A stretch of 64,000 nt of DNA from CAYYYG01 sp964490875 (GCA_964490875.1 CAZBEF010000007.1:17299-81298), one strand, 5' to 3'. Shown: positions 43,683-51,362, counted from the stretch's first letter. A program made the numbers and translations. Notes: generated by a model not told the origin, from the sequence alone.

Positions 43683-44021
43683 TTAGGATAATTTGAAGAT
43701 TATTTTTAAAATGAAATTTCCTATAAAAAAGGAAAAGGTATTCATGCATACCGATACCAGAAAAAGTTTTTTTAAACCTTTCCGTAAAGCATAGGCAAGC
43801 AATAACCACTCGATAAATATAACTATAATTTCCAAAAATATAAGGTTGAAAATGTTAGCTTCAAAGAAGCTGTATGAAAGATTTAATTGAAGAATGTAAT
43901 TTAGTAGCGGATTCGTACACAAATTAACAAGAAATACAGCCGCAAGGTTTTTTTTATTACGAAATCCGAAGACAAAGACTATAATCAACTCTATAATTTC
44001 TGTGATAAACAGAGTGATCAT
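43683..44021 (-). CDS. Small multi-pass membrane protein (112 aa)
   Basis: Three or four hydrophobic helices with few charges: ITEIIELIIVFVFGF, LAAVFLVNLCTNPLLNYIL, IFNLIFLEIIVIFIEWLLLAYAL and LVSVCMNTFSFFIGNFIL. Its start is 6 bases downstream of the stop of the following exported protein, so the pair forms a unit. No family recognised. Confidence 0.6.
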   Translation of the reverse strand: MITLFITEIIELIIVFVFGFRNKKNLAAVFLVNLCTNPLLNYILQLNLSYSFFEANIFNLIFLEIIVIFIEWLLLAYALRKGLKKLFLVSVCMNTFSFFIGNFILKIIFKLS

Positions 44022-44027
44022 AAAATA

Positions 44028-44429
44028 TTACTTGGTTTTTCTTTTTCTGATTATTGTTAAAGCTACAAGAGATACTAATGTAATTATTAAGATAACAATT
44101 CCCAAGTATATATTTTTTTTCAGTAAAACTTCCGTTCCATTATCTTCCGCATTAAGTTTTAAACAATATTTTGATTCCCCGCCAAAGGAAGATCTGTGTC
44201 CCGTAAGCGCATAATAATTGGGATTATTGCTGAATTTTATACATTCGTCGTAGGTCAGAGGGCCGAACGGTTTTTCACTCTTATAACTGCATGTAATCTC
44301 TTTTTCTCCCGGTTTGCAATGTTTCGTAAAATATGTCGGATCGATTAAATCAGCACTTACTTGAAATACTGAAAGAAGGAATACAAAGATCGTAATGCCA
44401 GTAGAAATTAAGTTGATAGATTTATTCAT
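44028..44429 (-). CDS. Exported protein with C-terminal anchor (133 aa)
   Basis: A signal peptide (INLISTGITIFVFLLSVFQVSA) is followed by a small external domain with four or five Cys (CKPGEKEITC, DECIKFSNN, SKYCLKL) and a C-terminal helix (IYLGIVILIITLVSLVALTII) ending in the basic tail RKRKTK. This signal-domain-anchor layout matches type I surface proteins. It is the first gene of a probable two-gene unit with the 112-aa membrane protein. Confidence 0.6.
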   Translation of the reverse strand: MNKSINLISTGITIFVFLLSVFQVSADLIDPTYFTKHCKPGEKEITCSYKSEKPFGPLTYDECIKFSNNPNYYALTGHRSSFGGESKYCLKLNAEDNGTEVLLKKNIYLGIVILIITLVSLVALTIIRKRKTK

Positions 44430-44483
44430 ATCTGTATGTTATTAAGTATTCCAGATTAAAATGAAGTTTGCAAGTGATAGCAT

Positions 44484-45458
44484 TTATCCCAAGCCCATTT
44501 TTTTCTTGACTTCGGCAACGGTTTCGGCGGCAAGCGTGCGGGCTTTTTGTGAACCTTCGGCAATTACGCGGTCTACATAGGCAGAATCGGCTTCAAGCTG
44601 TGATCGTTTTTCCTGAAGCGGTTTTAATTCGGCAGAAATTCCTTCGGCAACAGCATCCTTAATCTGTACAAACTGCAATGTGCCTTCTTCATACTGCTTT
44701 TTGAATTCAGAAGCTTTTTCGGGAATAAATAAGTCGGCGAATGTAAACAGCGCTTTGGTGCCTGGTGTCATTTCGCCTCCGGCTGCAGTAGCCGTGGGGA
44801 TGGAACGAATTTTTTTGCGAATTTCATCAAGCGAATCCGTTAAATTAATATAACTACCTTCCACAGACTTGCCCATTTTTCCTTCGCCTTTTAAAGAAGG
44901 TACATATTCACCCTTTGTGGCAAAACGGGTTGGTTCGGGGAAGTCGGTGCCAAAATCGGCGTTCATGCGCCGGGCGATTTCACGGGAAACCTCAAGATGC
45001 GGTTCCTGGTCTATCCCAACCGGCACAAGCGATGCTTTATAAACCAGAATATCGGCGGTCATCAAAATTGGATAATTTAAAAGAGCCATAGTGGCATGCT
45101 GAGGATATTGTTTAACTTTATCTTTAAATGTCGGCAGATGCTGCATTTTGGCAATGGTTACAACGGAAGAAAAATAAAAGGCGAGTTCAAAGTGCTGCGG
45201 CACGTCGGCCTGCTGAAAAATAATGCTTTTTTCCGGATCGAGTCCGGCGGCTAAATAGTCGATAATTACTTCACGCCGGTTTTTCCGCAGTTCTTCAATA
45301 TTGAAGGGAGTGGTGATTGAATGTGCATCGGCCACCATGTACAGAGTTTCGTATTCTGGATCATTCTGAAGGGCGAGCATGCCTTTTACGGCGCCCAAAT
45401 AGTTGCCGATATGCAACCGGCCGCTTGCCCGGATTCCCGAAAGTACTCGTTTTTTCAT
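44484..45458 (-). CDS. trpS: Tryptophanyl-tRNA synthetase (324 aa)
   Basis: Charges tRNA-Trp. Class I signature SGIRASGRLHIGNYLGAVKG (HIGH region), LYMVADAHSITTPF, MTADILVYKASLVPVGIDQEPHLEVSREIARR, and KMGKSVEGSYINL in place of KMSKS, as in many bacterial TrpRS. Length is normal for the bacterial enzyme. Unlike the other synthetases here it carries no repeat insertion. TATGAT ends 6 bases before the ATG. Confidence 0.93.
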   Translation of the reverse strand: MKKRVLSGIRASGRLHIGNYLGAVKGMLALQNDPEYETLYMVADAHSITTPFNIEELRKNRREVIIDYLAAGLDPEKSIIFQQADVPQHFELAFYFSSVVTIAKMQHLPTFKDKVKQYPQHATMALLNYPILMTADILVYKASLVPVGIDQEPHLEVSREIARRMNADFGTDFPEPTRFATKGEYVPSLKGEGKMGKSVEGSYINLTDSLDEIRKKIRSIPTATAAGGEMTPGTKALFTFADLFIPEKASEFKKQYEEGTLQFVQIKDAVAEGISAELKPLQEKRSQLEADSAYVDRVIAEGSQKARTLAAETVAEVKKKMGLG

Positions 45459-45464
45459 GAAATA

Positions 45465-45470
45465 ATCATA
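45465..45470 (-). promoter_or_regulatory. -10 box of trpS
   Basis: TATGAT on the minus strand ends 6 bases before ATG 45458. Confidence 0.6.
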
Positions 45471-45641
45471 CCATACACCATTTGCAGTTTGTTCGGTTAT
45501 GTGGTATATATAAAATTAAAGACGTCTTAATAATGTAAGTGTATTTAATAGTTCAATTTTATTGAACAAATACTTTTAATTTAAAACTAAAATTTCAGTA
45601 CATTTTGATCATAATTGATAGTTATTGACATAGTGTTTCTT

Positions 45642-45998
45642 ATGGCAGCGGAATCAAAGGGAAATTCGACTGAGGATTTGATAGCATATCTTAAAGGAAT
45701 TGATATAACTAGTACTAAAAAAGATCATTCTAAAAAAACACTCGGGGAATCCATTAAGCAACATGAAATTGAAATTTTCCTTTGTTTGGCAGTTGCTTTA
45801 GGTGTAGCAAATAAATATTTTCCTTCTTTAATTAATCAAGTACCAGTTCCACAAGAAAGCCAGGGTGACAATCATGTGTTAAATTTACCCAGAACTTTAA
45901 GTGAAGTAACCGGGGTTAATTTTGATATTTACAAACCAGCACCGACAAATGCTCCTAAGATTACTCCTACATCGACCATAACCCCTACTGTAAAGTAG
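45642..45998 (+). CDS. Hypothetical protein with one hydrophobic segment (118 aa)
   Basis: Starts MAAESKGNSTEDLIAYLKG; an in-frame TTG at 45615 is a less likely start. A moderately hydrophobic stretch (IEIFLCLAVALGVANKYFP) may cross the membrane, followed by a short external part ending in a TPTSTITPTVK tail like the stalks of nearby surface proteins. No family recognised. Confidence 0.5.
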   Translation: MAAESKGNSTEDLIAYLKGIDITSTKKDHSKKTLGESIKQHEIEIFLCLAVALGVANKYFPSLINQVPVPQESQGDNHVLNLPRTLSEVTGVNFDIYKPAPTNAPKITPTSTITPTVK

Positions 45999-46156
45999 GC
46001 CGCAAGCTAAATCGATTAATAACTTATCAAATTATTAAGTGAGTAGTTTATACTTTGCGAATTAAATGTTATAAGTCTAATTAGCATGATAATTATAGGA
46101 TTAAATCGAAAATTATATCTGATTTTTCTACTTTATTTTTTCTTCAAAAATTTGTG

Positions 46157-46162
46157 TATACT
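46157..46162 (+). promoter_or_regulatory. -10 box of the amidinotransferase-family gene
   Basis: TATACT ends 9 bases before ATG 46172, ruling out the in-frame GTG at 46154 as the start. Confidence 0.5.
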
Positions 46163-46171
46163 AAAATTCCT

Positions 46172-46966
46172 ATGAAACGGATTCTTATGTGCCCGCCCGA
46201 CTATTACGACATTGAGTACGAAATAAACCCGTGGATGCATGTTTCTAATAAAGTGGATCATGTTAAAGTCCGGGAGTCGTACAAAACAATAAAATCCTTG
46301 TATCAATCCTTCGGCGTAGAAGTGTACGAGATTCAAGCTGTGAAAGGCTTGCCCGACATGGTGTATTCTGCGAATTTTGGTCAAGTAGTAGAGAAGAGCT
46401 TCATAAAAGCCAATTTTAAATATCCCCAACGCCGTGCAGAGGCAGATTTTGCCGCCAAATATTTTGTAGAAACATTCGGTTTTAAAACATTGTCATTGCC
46501 CAGTGACATTTTTTTTGAAGGCCAGGGCGATTTGTTGAATGACGGCAAACGGTATTTTTTCGGATGGGGGAAACGATCGCAAAAAGAAGCCAAACCATAT
46601 CTTGAAAAATTTTTGGAAGCAGAAGTTATCGACTTTGAACTAATTAATCCCTATTATTATCATCTCGACACATGTTTTGCTCCTCTGCGTCCGGATCTGG
46701 TGATGATTAATCCGAAATCGTTCAAGCCGGAAGGCATCAAAAAAGTCTATGAAAGTTTCGCGAATGTGATTGAGACAAATGATGAAGATAACAAATTTTT
46801 AGCGTGTAATTTAATACGTGCGGGAAAAAATATCGTTTTTGCGAAAGGACAATCTAAACCTTTGCGGGAAAAATTGGAAGGACTTGGATATGTTCTTCAT
46901 GAAGTTGAAATGGACGAATATATAAAAGGCGGGGGGAGTGTGAAGTGTGTGAGTTTTGAATTCTAA
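46172..46966 (+). CDS. Amidinotransferase/DDAH-family enzyme (264 aa)
   Basis: Fold of the guanidino-group-modifying superfamily (arginine deiminase, DDAH, amidinotransferase). Visible elements: substrate Asp region KGLPDMVYSANFG, FFEGQGDLL (acidic pair), YHLDTCFAPL (catalytic His region), and the C-terminal nucleophile Cys in GGGSVKCVSFEF. Length matches DDAH-like members. The substrate is not evident; DDAH-like citrulline formation from a guanidino compound is the default guess. The start at MKRILMCPPDYYDIEYEINP is set by the -10 box. Confidence 0.8.
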   Translation: MKRILMCPPDYYDIEYEINPWMHVSNKVDHVKVRESYKTIKSLYQSFGVEVYEIQAVKGLPDMVYSANFGQVVEKSFIKANFKYPQRRAEADFAAKYFVETFGFKTLSLPSDIFFEGQGDLLNDGKRYFFGWGKRSQKEAKPYLEKFLEAEVIDFELINPYYYHLDTCFAPLRPDLVMINPKSFKPEGIKKVYESFANVIETNDEDNKFLACNLIRAGKNIVFAKGQSKPLREKLEGLGYVLHEVEMDEYIKGGGSVKCVSFEF

Positions 46967-46967
46967 T

Positions 46968-47453
46968 TTATCTTCTTGAGTTGCCGCTTCTTCTTCGGGC
47001 AGCTTCTAGATCGGCTTGTACTTGTTGTTCATACATATCAATTGCTGGAGTTGTTAATATCTGTTGGGTTTCTTTATCTTTTCTTGTTGGTGTACTTTTT
47101 AGAAACGCTATAAATTCTGCCTGATCTGGATGCACTAGTGCAAGCTCCTGTATTATTTCATCCGCATTTGGCTGGCCGGTAATTAATCTAACCTTCTTAA
47201 TTATTGCAAGTCTTGCTTCATGAATATTTTTAGGACCATTTTGTCTTAATTTTTCTGCATCTATTTGAGTTAAGCTTGCTGATAAAGTTGCAATAGAATC
47301 TGTTGCGGGTAAATCAAATCCATGATTTTGAAATGACTGCATACGCATATCTATACCGGTAGCAAGAAATGCTAATTCTGACCGGCTAATTTGCGGGAGT
47401 TGTTCTTTTTGTGACACTCCCTCTTGACTTTGTGTTTCTGCGCCTGTTGACAT
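46968..47453 (-). CDS. Hypothetical helical protein (161 aa)
   Basis: Soluble, mostly helical, with a polar N-terminus (MSTGAETQSQEGVSQKEQ) and a basic C-terminal helix (AARRRSGNSRR). No Cys, no signal peptide, no family recognised. Convergent with the DDAH-family gene (1-base gap). TATAAA ends 5 bases before the ATG. Confidence 0.6.
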   Translation of the reverse strand: MSTGAETQSQEGVSQKEQLPQISRSELAFLATGIDMRMQSFQNHGFDLPATDSIATLSASLTQIDAEKLRQNGPKNIHEARLAIIKKVRLITGQPNADEIIQELALVHPDQAEFIAFLKSTPTRKDKETQQILTTPAIDMYEQQVQADLEAARRRSGNSRR

Positions 47454-47458
47454 ACATG

Positions 47459-47464
47459 TTTATA
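47459..47464 (-). promoter_or_regulatory. -10 box of 161-aa hypothetical gene
   Basis: TATAAA on the minus strand ends 5 bases before ATG 47453. Confidence 0.45.
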
Positions 47465-47569
47465 AATTGATATATGAATATAAAATACGCATACAGTGTG
47501 ATAATTGAGAGATAGCTGCGAAAGAGTTGTGCAAGAAGGACGCGCTGTTTCATTTCGCATTGCAATCCA

Positions 47570-47772
47570 TGTATTTCCTGATATACTTATTCAGTATTAT
47601 CGTGTTTCGTATTGTCGTTAGACATCGGAGCGGAAATTTTTGATTTTTGTGAAAGATTTTTTTTCAAGCGTTTCATTGCAAGTCGCATACAATTTATCTT
47701 CTTATAAAGCTTCAGGTATCCGTACTTATTTTTCTGCTATTAATCGTTTATCAATTCGCTCGAAGGGGGTGA
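47570..47772 (+). promoter_or_regulatory. Upstream region / probable 5' UTR of the RRM gene
   Basis: The 325-base gap between divergent genes holds no convincing ORF. It contains a possible promoter (TACAAT near 47686) and AT-rich sequence ending in AAGGGGGTGA, a strong Shine-Dalgarno 8 bases before ATG 47779. A long leader suggests post-transcriptional control, as known for cold-inducible RNA-binding proteins, but no specific structure was identified. Confidence 0.4.
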
Positions 47773-47778
47773 GTGTAC

Positions 47779-48147
47779 ATGAATAAAAAGTTATATGTTG
47801 GTAATTTGCTATACGAAGTTACCGACGATGAATTATCTCAGTTATTTTCCCAAGCAGGTACTGTTACTTCTGCTCAGGTAATCCGATATCAAGACACCGG
47901 ACGCTCAAAAGGCTTCGGTTTCGTTGAGATGTCAACTGAAGAAGAAGCTCAGAAAGCAATCGATATGTTTAACGGCCAGGACAATAAAGGCCGCAAACTC
48001 GTTGTTTCTGAAGCACGACCTATGCAGCCAAGAACTCCAGGTGGCGGCGGTGGATACCGACGCGGTGGAGACCGAGGTGGTCGCGGTGGTTATGGTGACC
48101 GTGGCGGCCGAGGCGGCGATATGGGTGGAGATATGGGAAATATGTAA
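47779..48147 (+). CDS. RRM-type RNA-binding protein with Gly-rich tail (122 aa)
   Basis: A single RNA recognition motif: RNP2 KLYVGNLLYEV and RNP1 RSKGFGFVEM are intact, with betaalphabeta spacing as in bacterial/cyanobacterial Rbp proteins. A Gly/Arg-rich C-terminus (GGYRRGGDRGGRGGYGDRGG) should add nonspecific RNA binding. Likely an abundant RNA chaperone or cold-response protein. The start at MNKKLYVG is chosen because the AAGGGGGTGA Shine-Dalgarno is well spaced for it. A hairpin terminator follows, so it is monocistronic. Confidence 0.9.
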   Translation: MNKKLYVGNLLYEVTDDELSQLFSQAGTVTSAQVIRYQDTGRSKGFGFVEMSTEEEAQKAIDMFNGQDNKGRKLVVSEARPMQPRTPGGGGGYRRGGDRGGRGGYGDRGGRGGDMGGDMGNM

Positions 48148-48173
48148 AAACTATTTCGCATTAGAAATAAAAA

Positions 48174-48214
48174 ACGGCAGGTATGTTTCGCAAGAAACCC
48201 CCTGTCGTTTTTTT
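48174..48214 (+). terminator. Rho-independent terminator of the RRM gene
   Basis: Stem ACGGCAGG / CCTGTCGT with an inner GTTTC-GCAA-GAAAC hairpin, followed by a run of T. The clearest terminator in the window. Confidence 0.8.
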
Positions 48215-48218
48215 ATAT

Positions 48219-48258
48219 GTCATCCTGATCCGCCTTTGGCGGAGAAGGATCCAGTAAA
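48219..48258. repeat. GTCATCCTGA...GGATCCAG palindromic repeat
   Basis: GTCATCCTGATCCGCC TTT GGCGGAGAAGGATCCAG: conserved ends around a variable hairpin. It lies directly before the GIY-YIG gene. The ends match copies in Tgt and TyrRS. Confidence 0.7.
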
Positions 48259-48265
48259 ATAAAGT

Positions 48266-48559
48266 ATGCCTTCAAAGAACTACTTTGTATATATCCTTGC
48301 AAGTAAAAGAAATGGAACTCTATATATTGGAGTAACATCAGATCTTATTAAACGTGCATGGGAACACAAGAATTCTATAGTAGAAGGATTTACTAAGAAG
48401 TACAAAATAGATCTCCTGGTATATTATGAACAATTTATAGACGTAAATCAGGCAATAGCTCGAGAGAAGTATCTTAAAGGAAAAAATAGAAAATTTAAGT
48501 TAGGTCTTGTTGAAGAAAAAAATTCTCAATGGGAAGATTTATATGATAAGTTAATTTAA
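48266..48559 (+). CDS. Small GIY-YIG endonuclease (97 aa)
   Basis: UvrC-N/homing-type GIY-YIG domain: YFVYILASKRNGTLYIGV holds the two Tyr motifs, with the catalytic Arg region in DLIKRAWEHKN and the Glu in IAREKYLKGKNRK. Stand-alone proteins of this size are common in CPR and their role is unknown. The gene is bracketed by repeats of the GTCATCCTGA family (48219-48258 and 48564-48660), and its promoter is not clear. Confidence 0.8.
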   Translation: MPSKNYFVYILASKRNGTLYIGVTSDLIKRAWEHKNSIVEGFTKKYKIDLLVYYEQFIDVNQAIAREKYLKGKNRKFKLGLVEEKNSQWEDLYDKLI

Positions 48560-48563
48560 TAAT

Positions 48564-48660
48564 TCTGGATTCTTTGCTTCGCCAAGTCAGACTTGGCTTC
48601 GCTCAGAATGACAAAGCATGTCATCCTGAGGGAACGAAGTGACTGAAGGATCCAGAATCA
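48564..48660. repeat. Composite palindromic repeat between GIY-YIG gene and tgt
   Basis: Two adjacent units: TCTGGATTC...CTCAGAATGAC and GTCATCCTGAGGGAACGAAG...GGATCCAGAATCA. The right end overlaps the TGA stop of tgt, so the repeat defines the C-terminus of that protein. Confidence 0.7.
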
Positions 48661-50010
48661 ATAATACCGCAGATATTCGGCCTTTAATTCTCCGAACCGG
48701 TTTACGGGAATTGCCTGCCGGATTTCTTCCATTAAATCGGCGAAGAATTGAATGTTGTGAACTGTTGCATAGAAAAATGAGCGCGGATCTTTCTGCAGAA
48801 ATAATTCGTACAATTGCTGCCCCGTGATTTTTTGACTGCATGCGATACACTTACAATCTATTGCGATCGGTTCATTTTGCGTCTTTATTTTCTTGACGGC
48901 AATTCTTCCCCGTTTGGTATACAGCATTTTATGCCGAGCTTCGCGGGTAGGAATAACGCAGTCAAACAGGTCGACGCCGCGTTCAACACCTTCAAAAATG
49001 TCGTCTACTTGTCCGATTCCCAGCAAATGTCTTGGTTTCTCGTTAGGCAGATGGGGCATAATCCATTCCAGAACCTGATGCATATTTTTTTTGCTGTCGC
49101 CAAAGCTGTTGCCGAAACTGCCGCCGATTCCAAAACCGGGAACGTCGTGTTTGGCACACAGTTTGGCGGATTTTATTCGCAAGTCCTGCCATTCACTGCC
49201 TTGGACGATGGCAAATAATGCTTGGGGATTTTTCGTCATTGGTATTTGTTTGTCATCCTGATCCCGATAGCCATCGGGAGAAGGATCCAGGGCATTAACG
49301 TTTATTCTGGATTCTTCGCTTCGCTCAGAATGACAAGAGAGAAGTTTATGTTTTGTGATACACCTTTCCAGCCAGCGGTCCGTTAATTCAACCGATTTAG
49401 AAACGTATTCTTTCGAATTGAACGGCGAAGTGCATTCATCGAAGGCAAACATTATATCGGCGCCAATCTGGTGCTGCAGTTCCATAGAAAGTTCCGGTGT
49501 CAGCGTTCTTTCTTCATCACTTGCCCCGTCGAAGTCCCGACCGGAGGTAGGGGACGAAGAGGGGTTCCAGCGAAAAGTAACTCCTTCTTCGGTAATAATC
49601 AGTGGATTATCGTCATCGTGACTTGTTACAGTAGAAGAATCGGGCTTAGCAAGTTTGCCAACCTTATGTGTTTTTCCAAATCCTAAAGAAAATACTTGGA
49701 ATCCTCCTGAATCGGAAGCGACTATACCTGGGAAACCACCATATTCATGAACAGTCTTCGGACTTCGGACTTGTTTCTTCGGACTATCATGAATTTTTTC
49801 AATAATATTTTTCGTCCAAATGTGGAAGGTGTTTACTATGCTGTAGTTTAAGGGGAGTGTATGCGTTACACCAGGGGGAATGCCTTTTATTTGGCCTTCG
49901 GTGCCGACAATGGCAAGGGAAGGTGTGTGGAGTGTTCCGTGCGGTGTTTTGAATTCTCCAGTGCGCGCTTTAGTTTTGGCGTCCTGTGCAGTTAGTTTAT
50001 ATTCGAACAT
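48658..50010 (-). CDS. tgt: tRNA-guanine transglycosylase (450 aa)
   Basis: Exchanges guanine-34 of GUN-anticodon tRNAs for a queuosine precursor. Motifs: catalytic Asp region VASDSGGFQVFSLG, ELSMELQHQIGADIMFAFDECTSP, GVDLFDCVIPTREARH, and the zinc site CKCIACSQK with the later His in YATVHNIQFF. It is about 70 residues longer than usual because of insertions: a GTCCGAAGTC-type stretch (SPKKQVRSPK near residue 80) and about 40 residues from two palindromic repeats (CHSERSEES ... LDPSPDGYRDQDD) between the active-site half and KNPQALFAIVQGSEW. Catalytic residues are intact, so it is probably functional. TATAAT lies 8 bases before the ATG. Confidence 0.9.
   Translation of the reverse strand: MFEYKLTAQDAKTKARTGEFKTPHGTLHTPSLAIVGTEGQIKGIPPGVTHTLPLNYSIVNTFHIWTKNIIEKIHDSPKKQVRSPKTVHEYGGFPGIVASDSGGFQVFSLGFGKTHKVGKLAKPDSSTVTSHDDDNPLIITEEGVTFRWNPSSSPTSGRDFDGASDEERTLTPELSMELQHQIGADIMFAFDECTSPFNSKEYVSKSVELTDRWLERCITKHKLLSCHSERSEESRINVNALDPSPDGYRDQDDKQIPMTKNPQALFAIVQGSEWQDLRIKSAKLCAKHDVPGFGIGGSFGNSFGDSKKNMHQVLEWIMPHLPNEKPRHLLGIGQVDDIFEGVERGVDLFDCVIPTREARHKMLYTKRGRIAVKKIKTQNEPIAIDCKCIACSQKITGQQLYELFLQKDPRSFFYATVHNIQFFADLMEEIRQAIPVNRFGELKAEYLRYY
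49229..49347. repeat. Pair of palindromic repeats inside tgt
   Basis: GTCATCCTGATCCCGATAGC...GGATCCAG and TTCTGGATTCTTCGC...CTCAGAATGAC in inverted orientation form a roughly 90-bp unit bounded by GTCATCCTGA and TCAGAATGAC, read through in frame. Confidence 0.7.
49753..49785. repeat. GTCCGAAGTC-type repeat inside tgt
   Basis: AGTCTTCGGACTTCGGACTT and the following units encode SPKKQVRSPKT on the minus strand. Confidence 0.6.
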
Positions 50011-50066
50011 ACAGGTAGATTATAGCATTGGACAACGGACTATTGATTCATCTGTTTAGTTACTAT

Positions 50067-50405
50067 TTAAAAGTTACATCCTTGTGGACATTTATGATCT
50101 GTGTGATCTGGTCTGTCAGTTACTGTGCAATATTCAAGATGTGGTTTACAAATTGCTCCACATACTACAGACGCAGCGTCCACATTGCGATGCGAATAGT
50201 TCATGAATAAACCATTCTTTATGGTTGGCGTTGGTACTTGATTTTTTGAAATAGTTGTAACTAGTGCTACCAATAATTTCCCTATGTCAATAGCTCCAAC
50301 AGGGATTCTTCTTTCATTCGTGATTACTGCTCCACCGGCCTGATTAACTGGTTTTTCTTGAGTAGTAGCTGACTGTGTTATTTGTAATAATTCGCATGGA
50401 GGCAT
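50067..50405 (-). CDS. Hypothetical Cys/His-containing small protein (112 aa)
   Basis: No signal peptide. Begins MPPCELLQITQSATTQ; the centre IGKLLVALVTTISKNQVP is hydrophobic; the C-terminus has a cluster CGAICKPHLEYC...CPQGC that could bind zinc. General layout and the KLLVALV..ISKN segment recall the 114-aa protein 160 bases upstream (RMIVHLFLLSLMNPK), so they may be distant paralogs. No family recognised. Confidence 0.5.
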   Translation of the reverse strand: MPPCELLQITQSATTQEKPVNQAGGAVITNERRIPVGAIDIGKLLVALVTTISKNQVPTPTIKNGLFMNYSHRNVDAASVVCGAICKPHLEYCTVTDRPDHTDHKCPQGCNF

Positions 50406-50563
50406 GGAATTTAAAAAAATTAGTAATTAATAAATCAGATCATATTTTACTATAAGGTGTAATTGAATTCAATTAGTGCTGAGAATGACTAGGAAAGGAT
50501 TATGGAGTTCTGTGCAGTTAGTTTGTATTCAAACATTCCGTCCATTATACCAGGGAGGAAAAG

Positions 50564-50908
50564 TTACCAAGAGTGTGTTCCACAATAATGCATTACACCT
50601 TTATGTTCAAAACCAGGCACTCTACACTTTTCATGGCAAATATCACAACGAATTGGACATTCGCCATCCGTCTCCATTGTTGTATCTTTACTGTTTTTTG
50701 AATGACTTGTAACAGAAATAAGATCCCGACTTTTTTTTATCTCAGGGGATTTTCTAGTTCCTTCTATCACTACTTTTGGATTCATGAGACTTAATAAAAA
50801 TAGATGTACGATCATTCGGCCTTTATCTAAAGCAGGATCCTTTTTTTGTTCTGCAAGCGCAGTTATTTCTTTTGCAGGAAGTTGAGATTGGTTTGATTCA
50901 GCTGGCAT
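50564..50908 (-). CDS. Hypothetical Cys/His-containing small protein (114 aa)
   Basis: Polar N-terminus (MPAESNQSQLPAKEITAL), a hydrophobic centre (MIVHLFLLSLMNPKVVIEG), and a C-terminal putative metal site CPIRCDICHEKC...HYCGTHSW with five Cys and three His. Possibly related to the next gene downstream. No family recognised; promoter not clear. Confidence 0.5.
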   Translation of the reverse strand: MPAESNQSQLPAKEITALAEQKKDPALDKGRMIVHLFLLSLMNPKVVIEGTRKSPEIKKSRDLISVTSHSKNSKDTTMETDGECPIRCDICHEKCRVPGFEHKGVMHYCGTHSW

Positions 50909-50985
50909 ATGTTGAAAATGAAATAGATTTATATTGTACCAAAGATCCTTGAAATGGCAATTAGAATGTTCTAGTAAGTCAACTA

Positions 50986-51028
50986 ATAGAAAAGAATAGA
51001 GACCCTCCCGATAGGCGCATCGGGAGGG
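50986..51028 (-). terminator. Hairpin terminator after the Cys-rich peptide gene
   Basis: Minus-strand stem CCCTCCCGAT / ATCGGGAGGG with a 6-base loop, followed by a T-rich stretch TCTCTATTCTTTTCT. Lies 34 bases after the stop of the 39-aa ORF. Confidence 0.7.
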
Positions 51029-51061
51029 CCAGTTGCTGCATGATTCAGCTAATATCGATGC

Positions 51062-51181
51062 TTAGCACCGACACCAACTGCAAATCACGCAGTATCCGCA
51101 GCCAGGGCACGGTTTACAGCCATTAGTACAACGGCCAAGACTTACCCTTAAGAAGCGGATGCGCTCTTTGCGCTTGTCCAT
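51062..51181 (-). CDS. Cys-rich 39-aa peptide (eight cysteines)
   Basis: Minus-strand ORF ATG 51181 to TAA 51062. A basic leader of 17 residues (MDKRKERIRFLRVSLGR) is followed by a 22-residue core with eight Cys at positions 18, 22, 25, 28, 31, 34, 37 and 39, written C-x3-C-x2-C-x2-C-x2-C-x2-C-x2-C-x-C. Reality is supported by a perfect AAAGGAGGTG Shine-Dalgarno before the ATG and a hairpin terminator after the stop. The regular Cys spacing suggests a metallothionein-like or Fe-S/zinc peptide, or a modified leader/core peptide. No modification enzyme gene is nearby. Function unknown. Confidence 0.7.
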   Translation of the reverse strand: MDKRKERIRFLRVSLGRCTNGCKPCPGCGYCVICSWCRC

Positions 51182-51187
51182 GGAATT

Positions 51188-51197
51188 CACCTCCTTT
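51188..51197 (-). promoter_or_regulatory. Perfect Shine-Dalgarno of the Cys-rich peptide
   Basis: AAAGGAGGTG on the minus strand, full complement to the 16S tail, at normal spacing from ATG 51181. Unusual in a window where most starts lack any ribosome binding site. Confidence 0.75.
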
Positions 51198-51277
51198 CAT
51201 AGAGGTGTGATCCCAGGTGACCCTGGAAATGACAAGCGATTTGTCATTTTGAGCCTCCTGTGCCTCTTCGGCTTCAT
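51197..51277 (-). CDS. Possible 26-aa leader peptide upstream of the Cys-rich peptide
   Basis: ATG 51277 to TGA 51197, basic product starting MKPKRHRRLKMTNRLSF. A GGAG lies 8 bases before its ATG, with a TATAAA further upstream. Its stop codon abuts the Shine-Dalgarno of the 39-aa ORF (CTATGAAAGGAGG), an arrangement that allows translational coupling. The mRNA also has small hairpins (TGACAAATCGCTTGTCA). It could be a leader, a coupled partner, or chance. Confidence 0.35.
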   Translation of the reverse strand: MKPKRHRRLKMTNRLSFPGSPGITPL

Positions 51278-51362
51278 AATTTTACTCCATAAAGACATTT
51301 ATAACATACATAACGTTTATGTATAAATTCTTTCTTTCGTGATAAATACTGCTGTGTTACAA

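Noticed and set aside
48564..48660. Terminator shared by the GIY-YIG gene and tgt
   Set aside because: It has hairpins but no T-run on either strand, and matches the dispersed palindromic repeat family instead.
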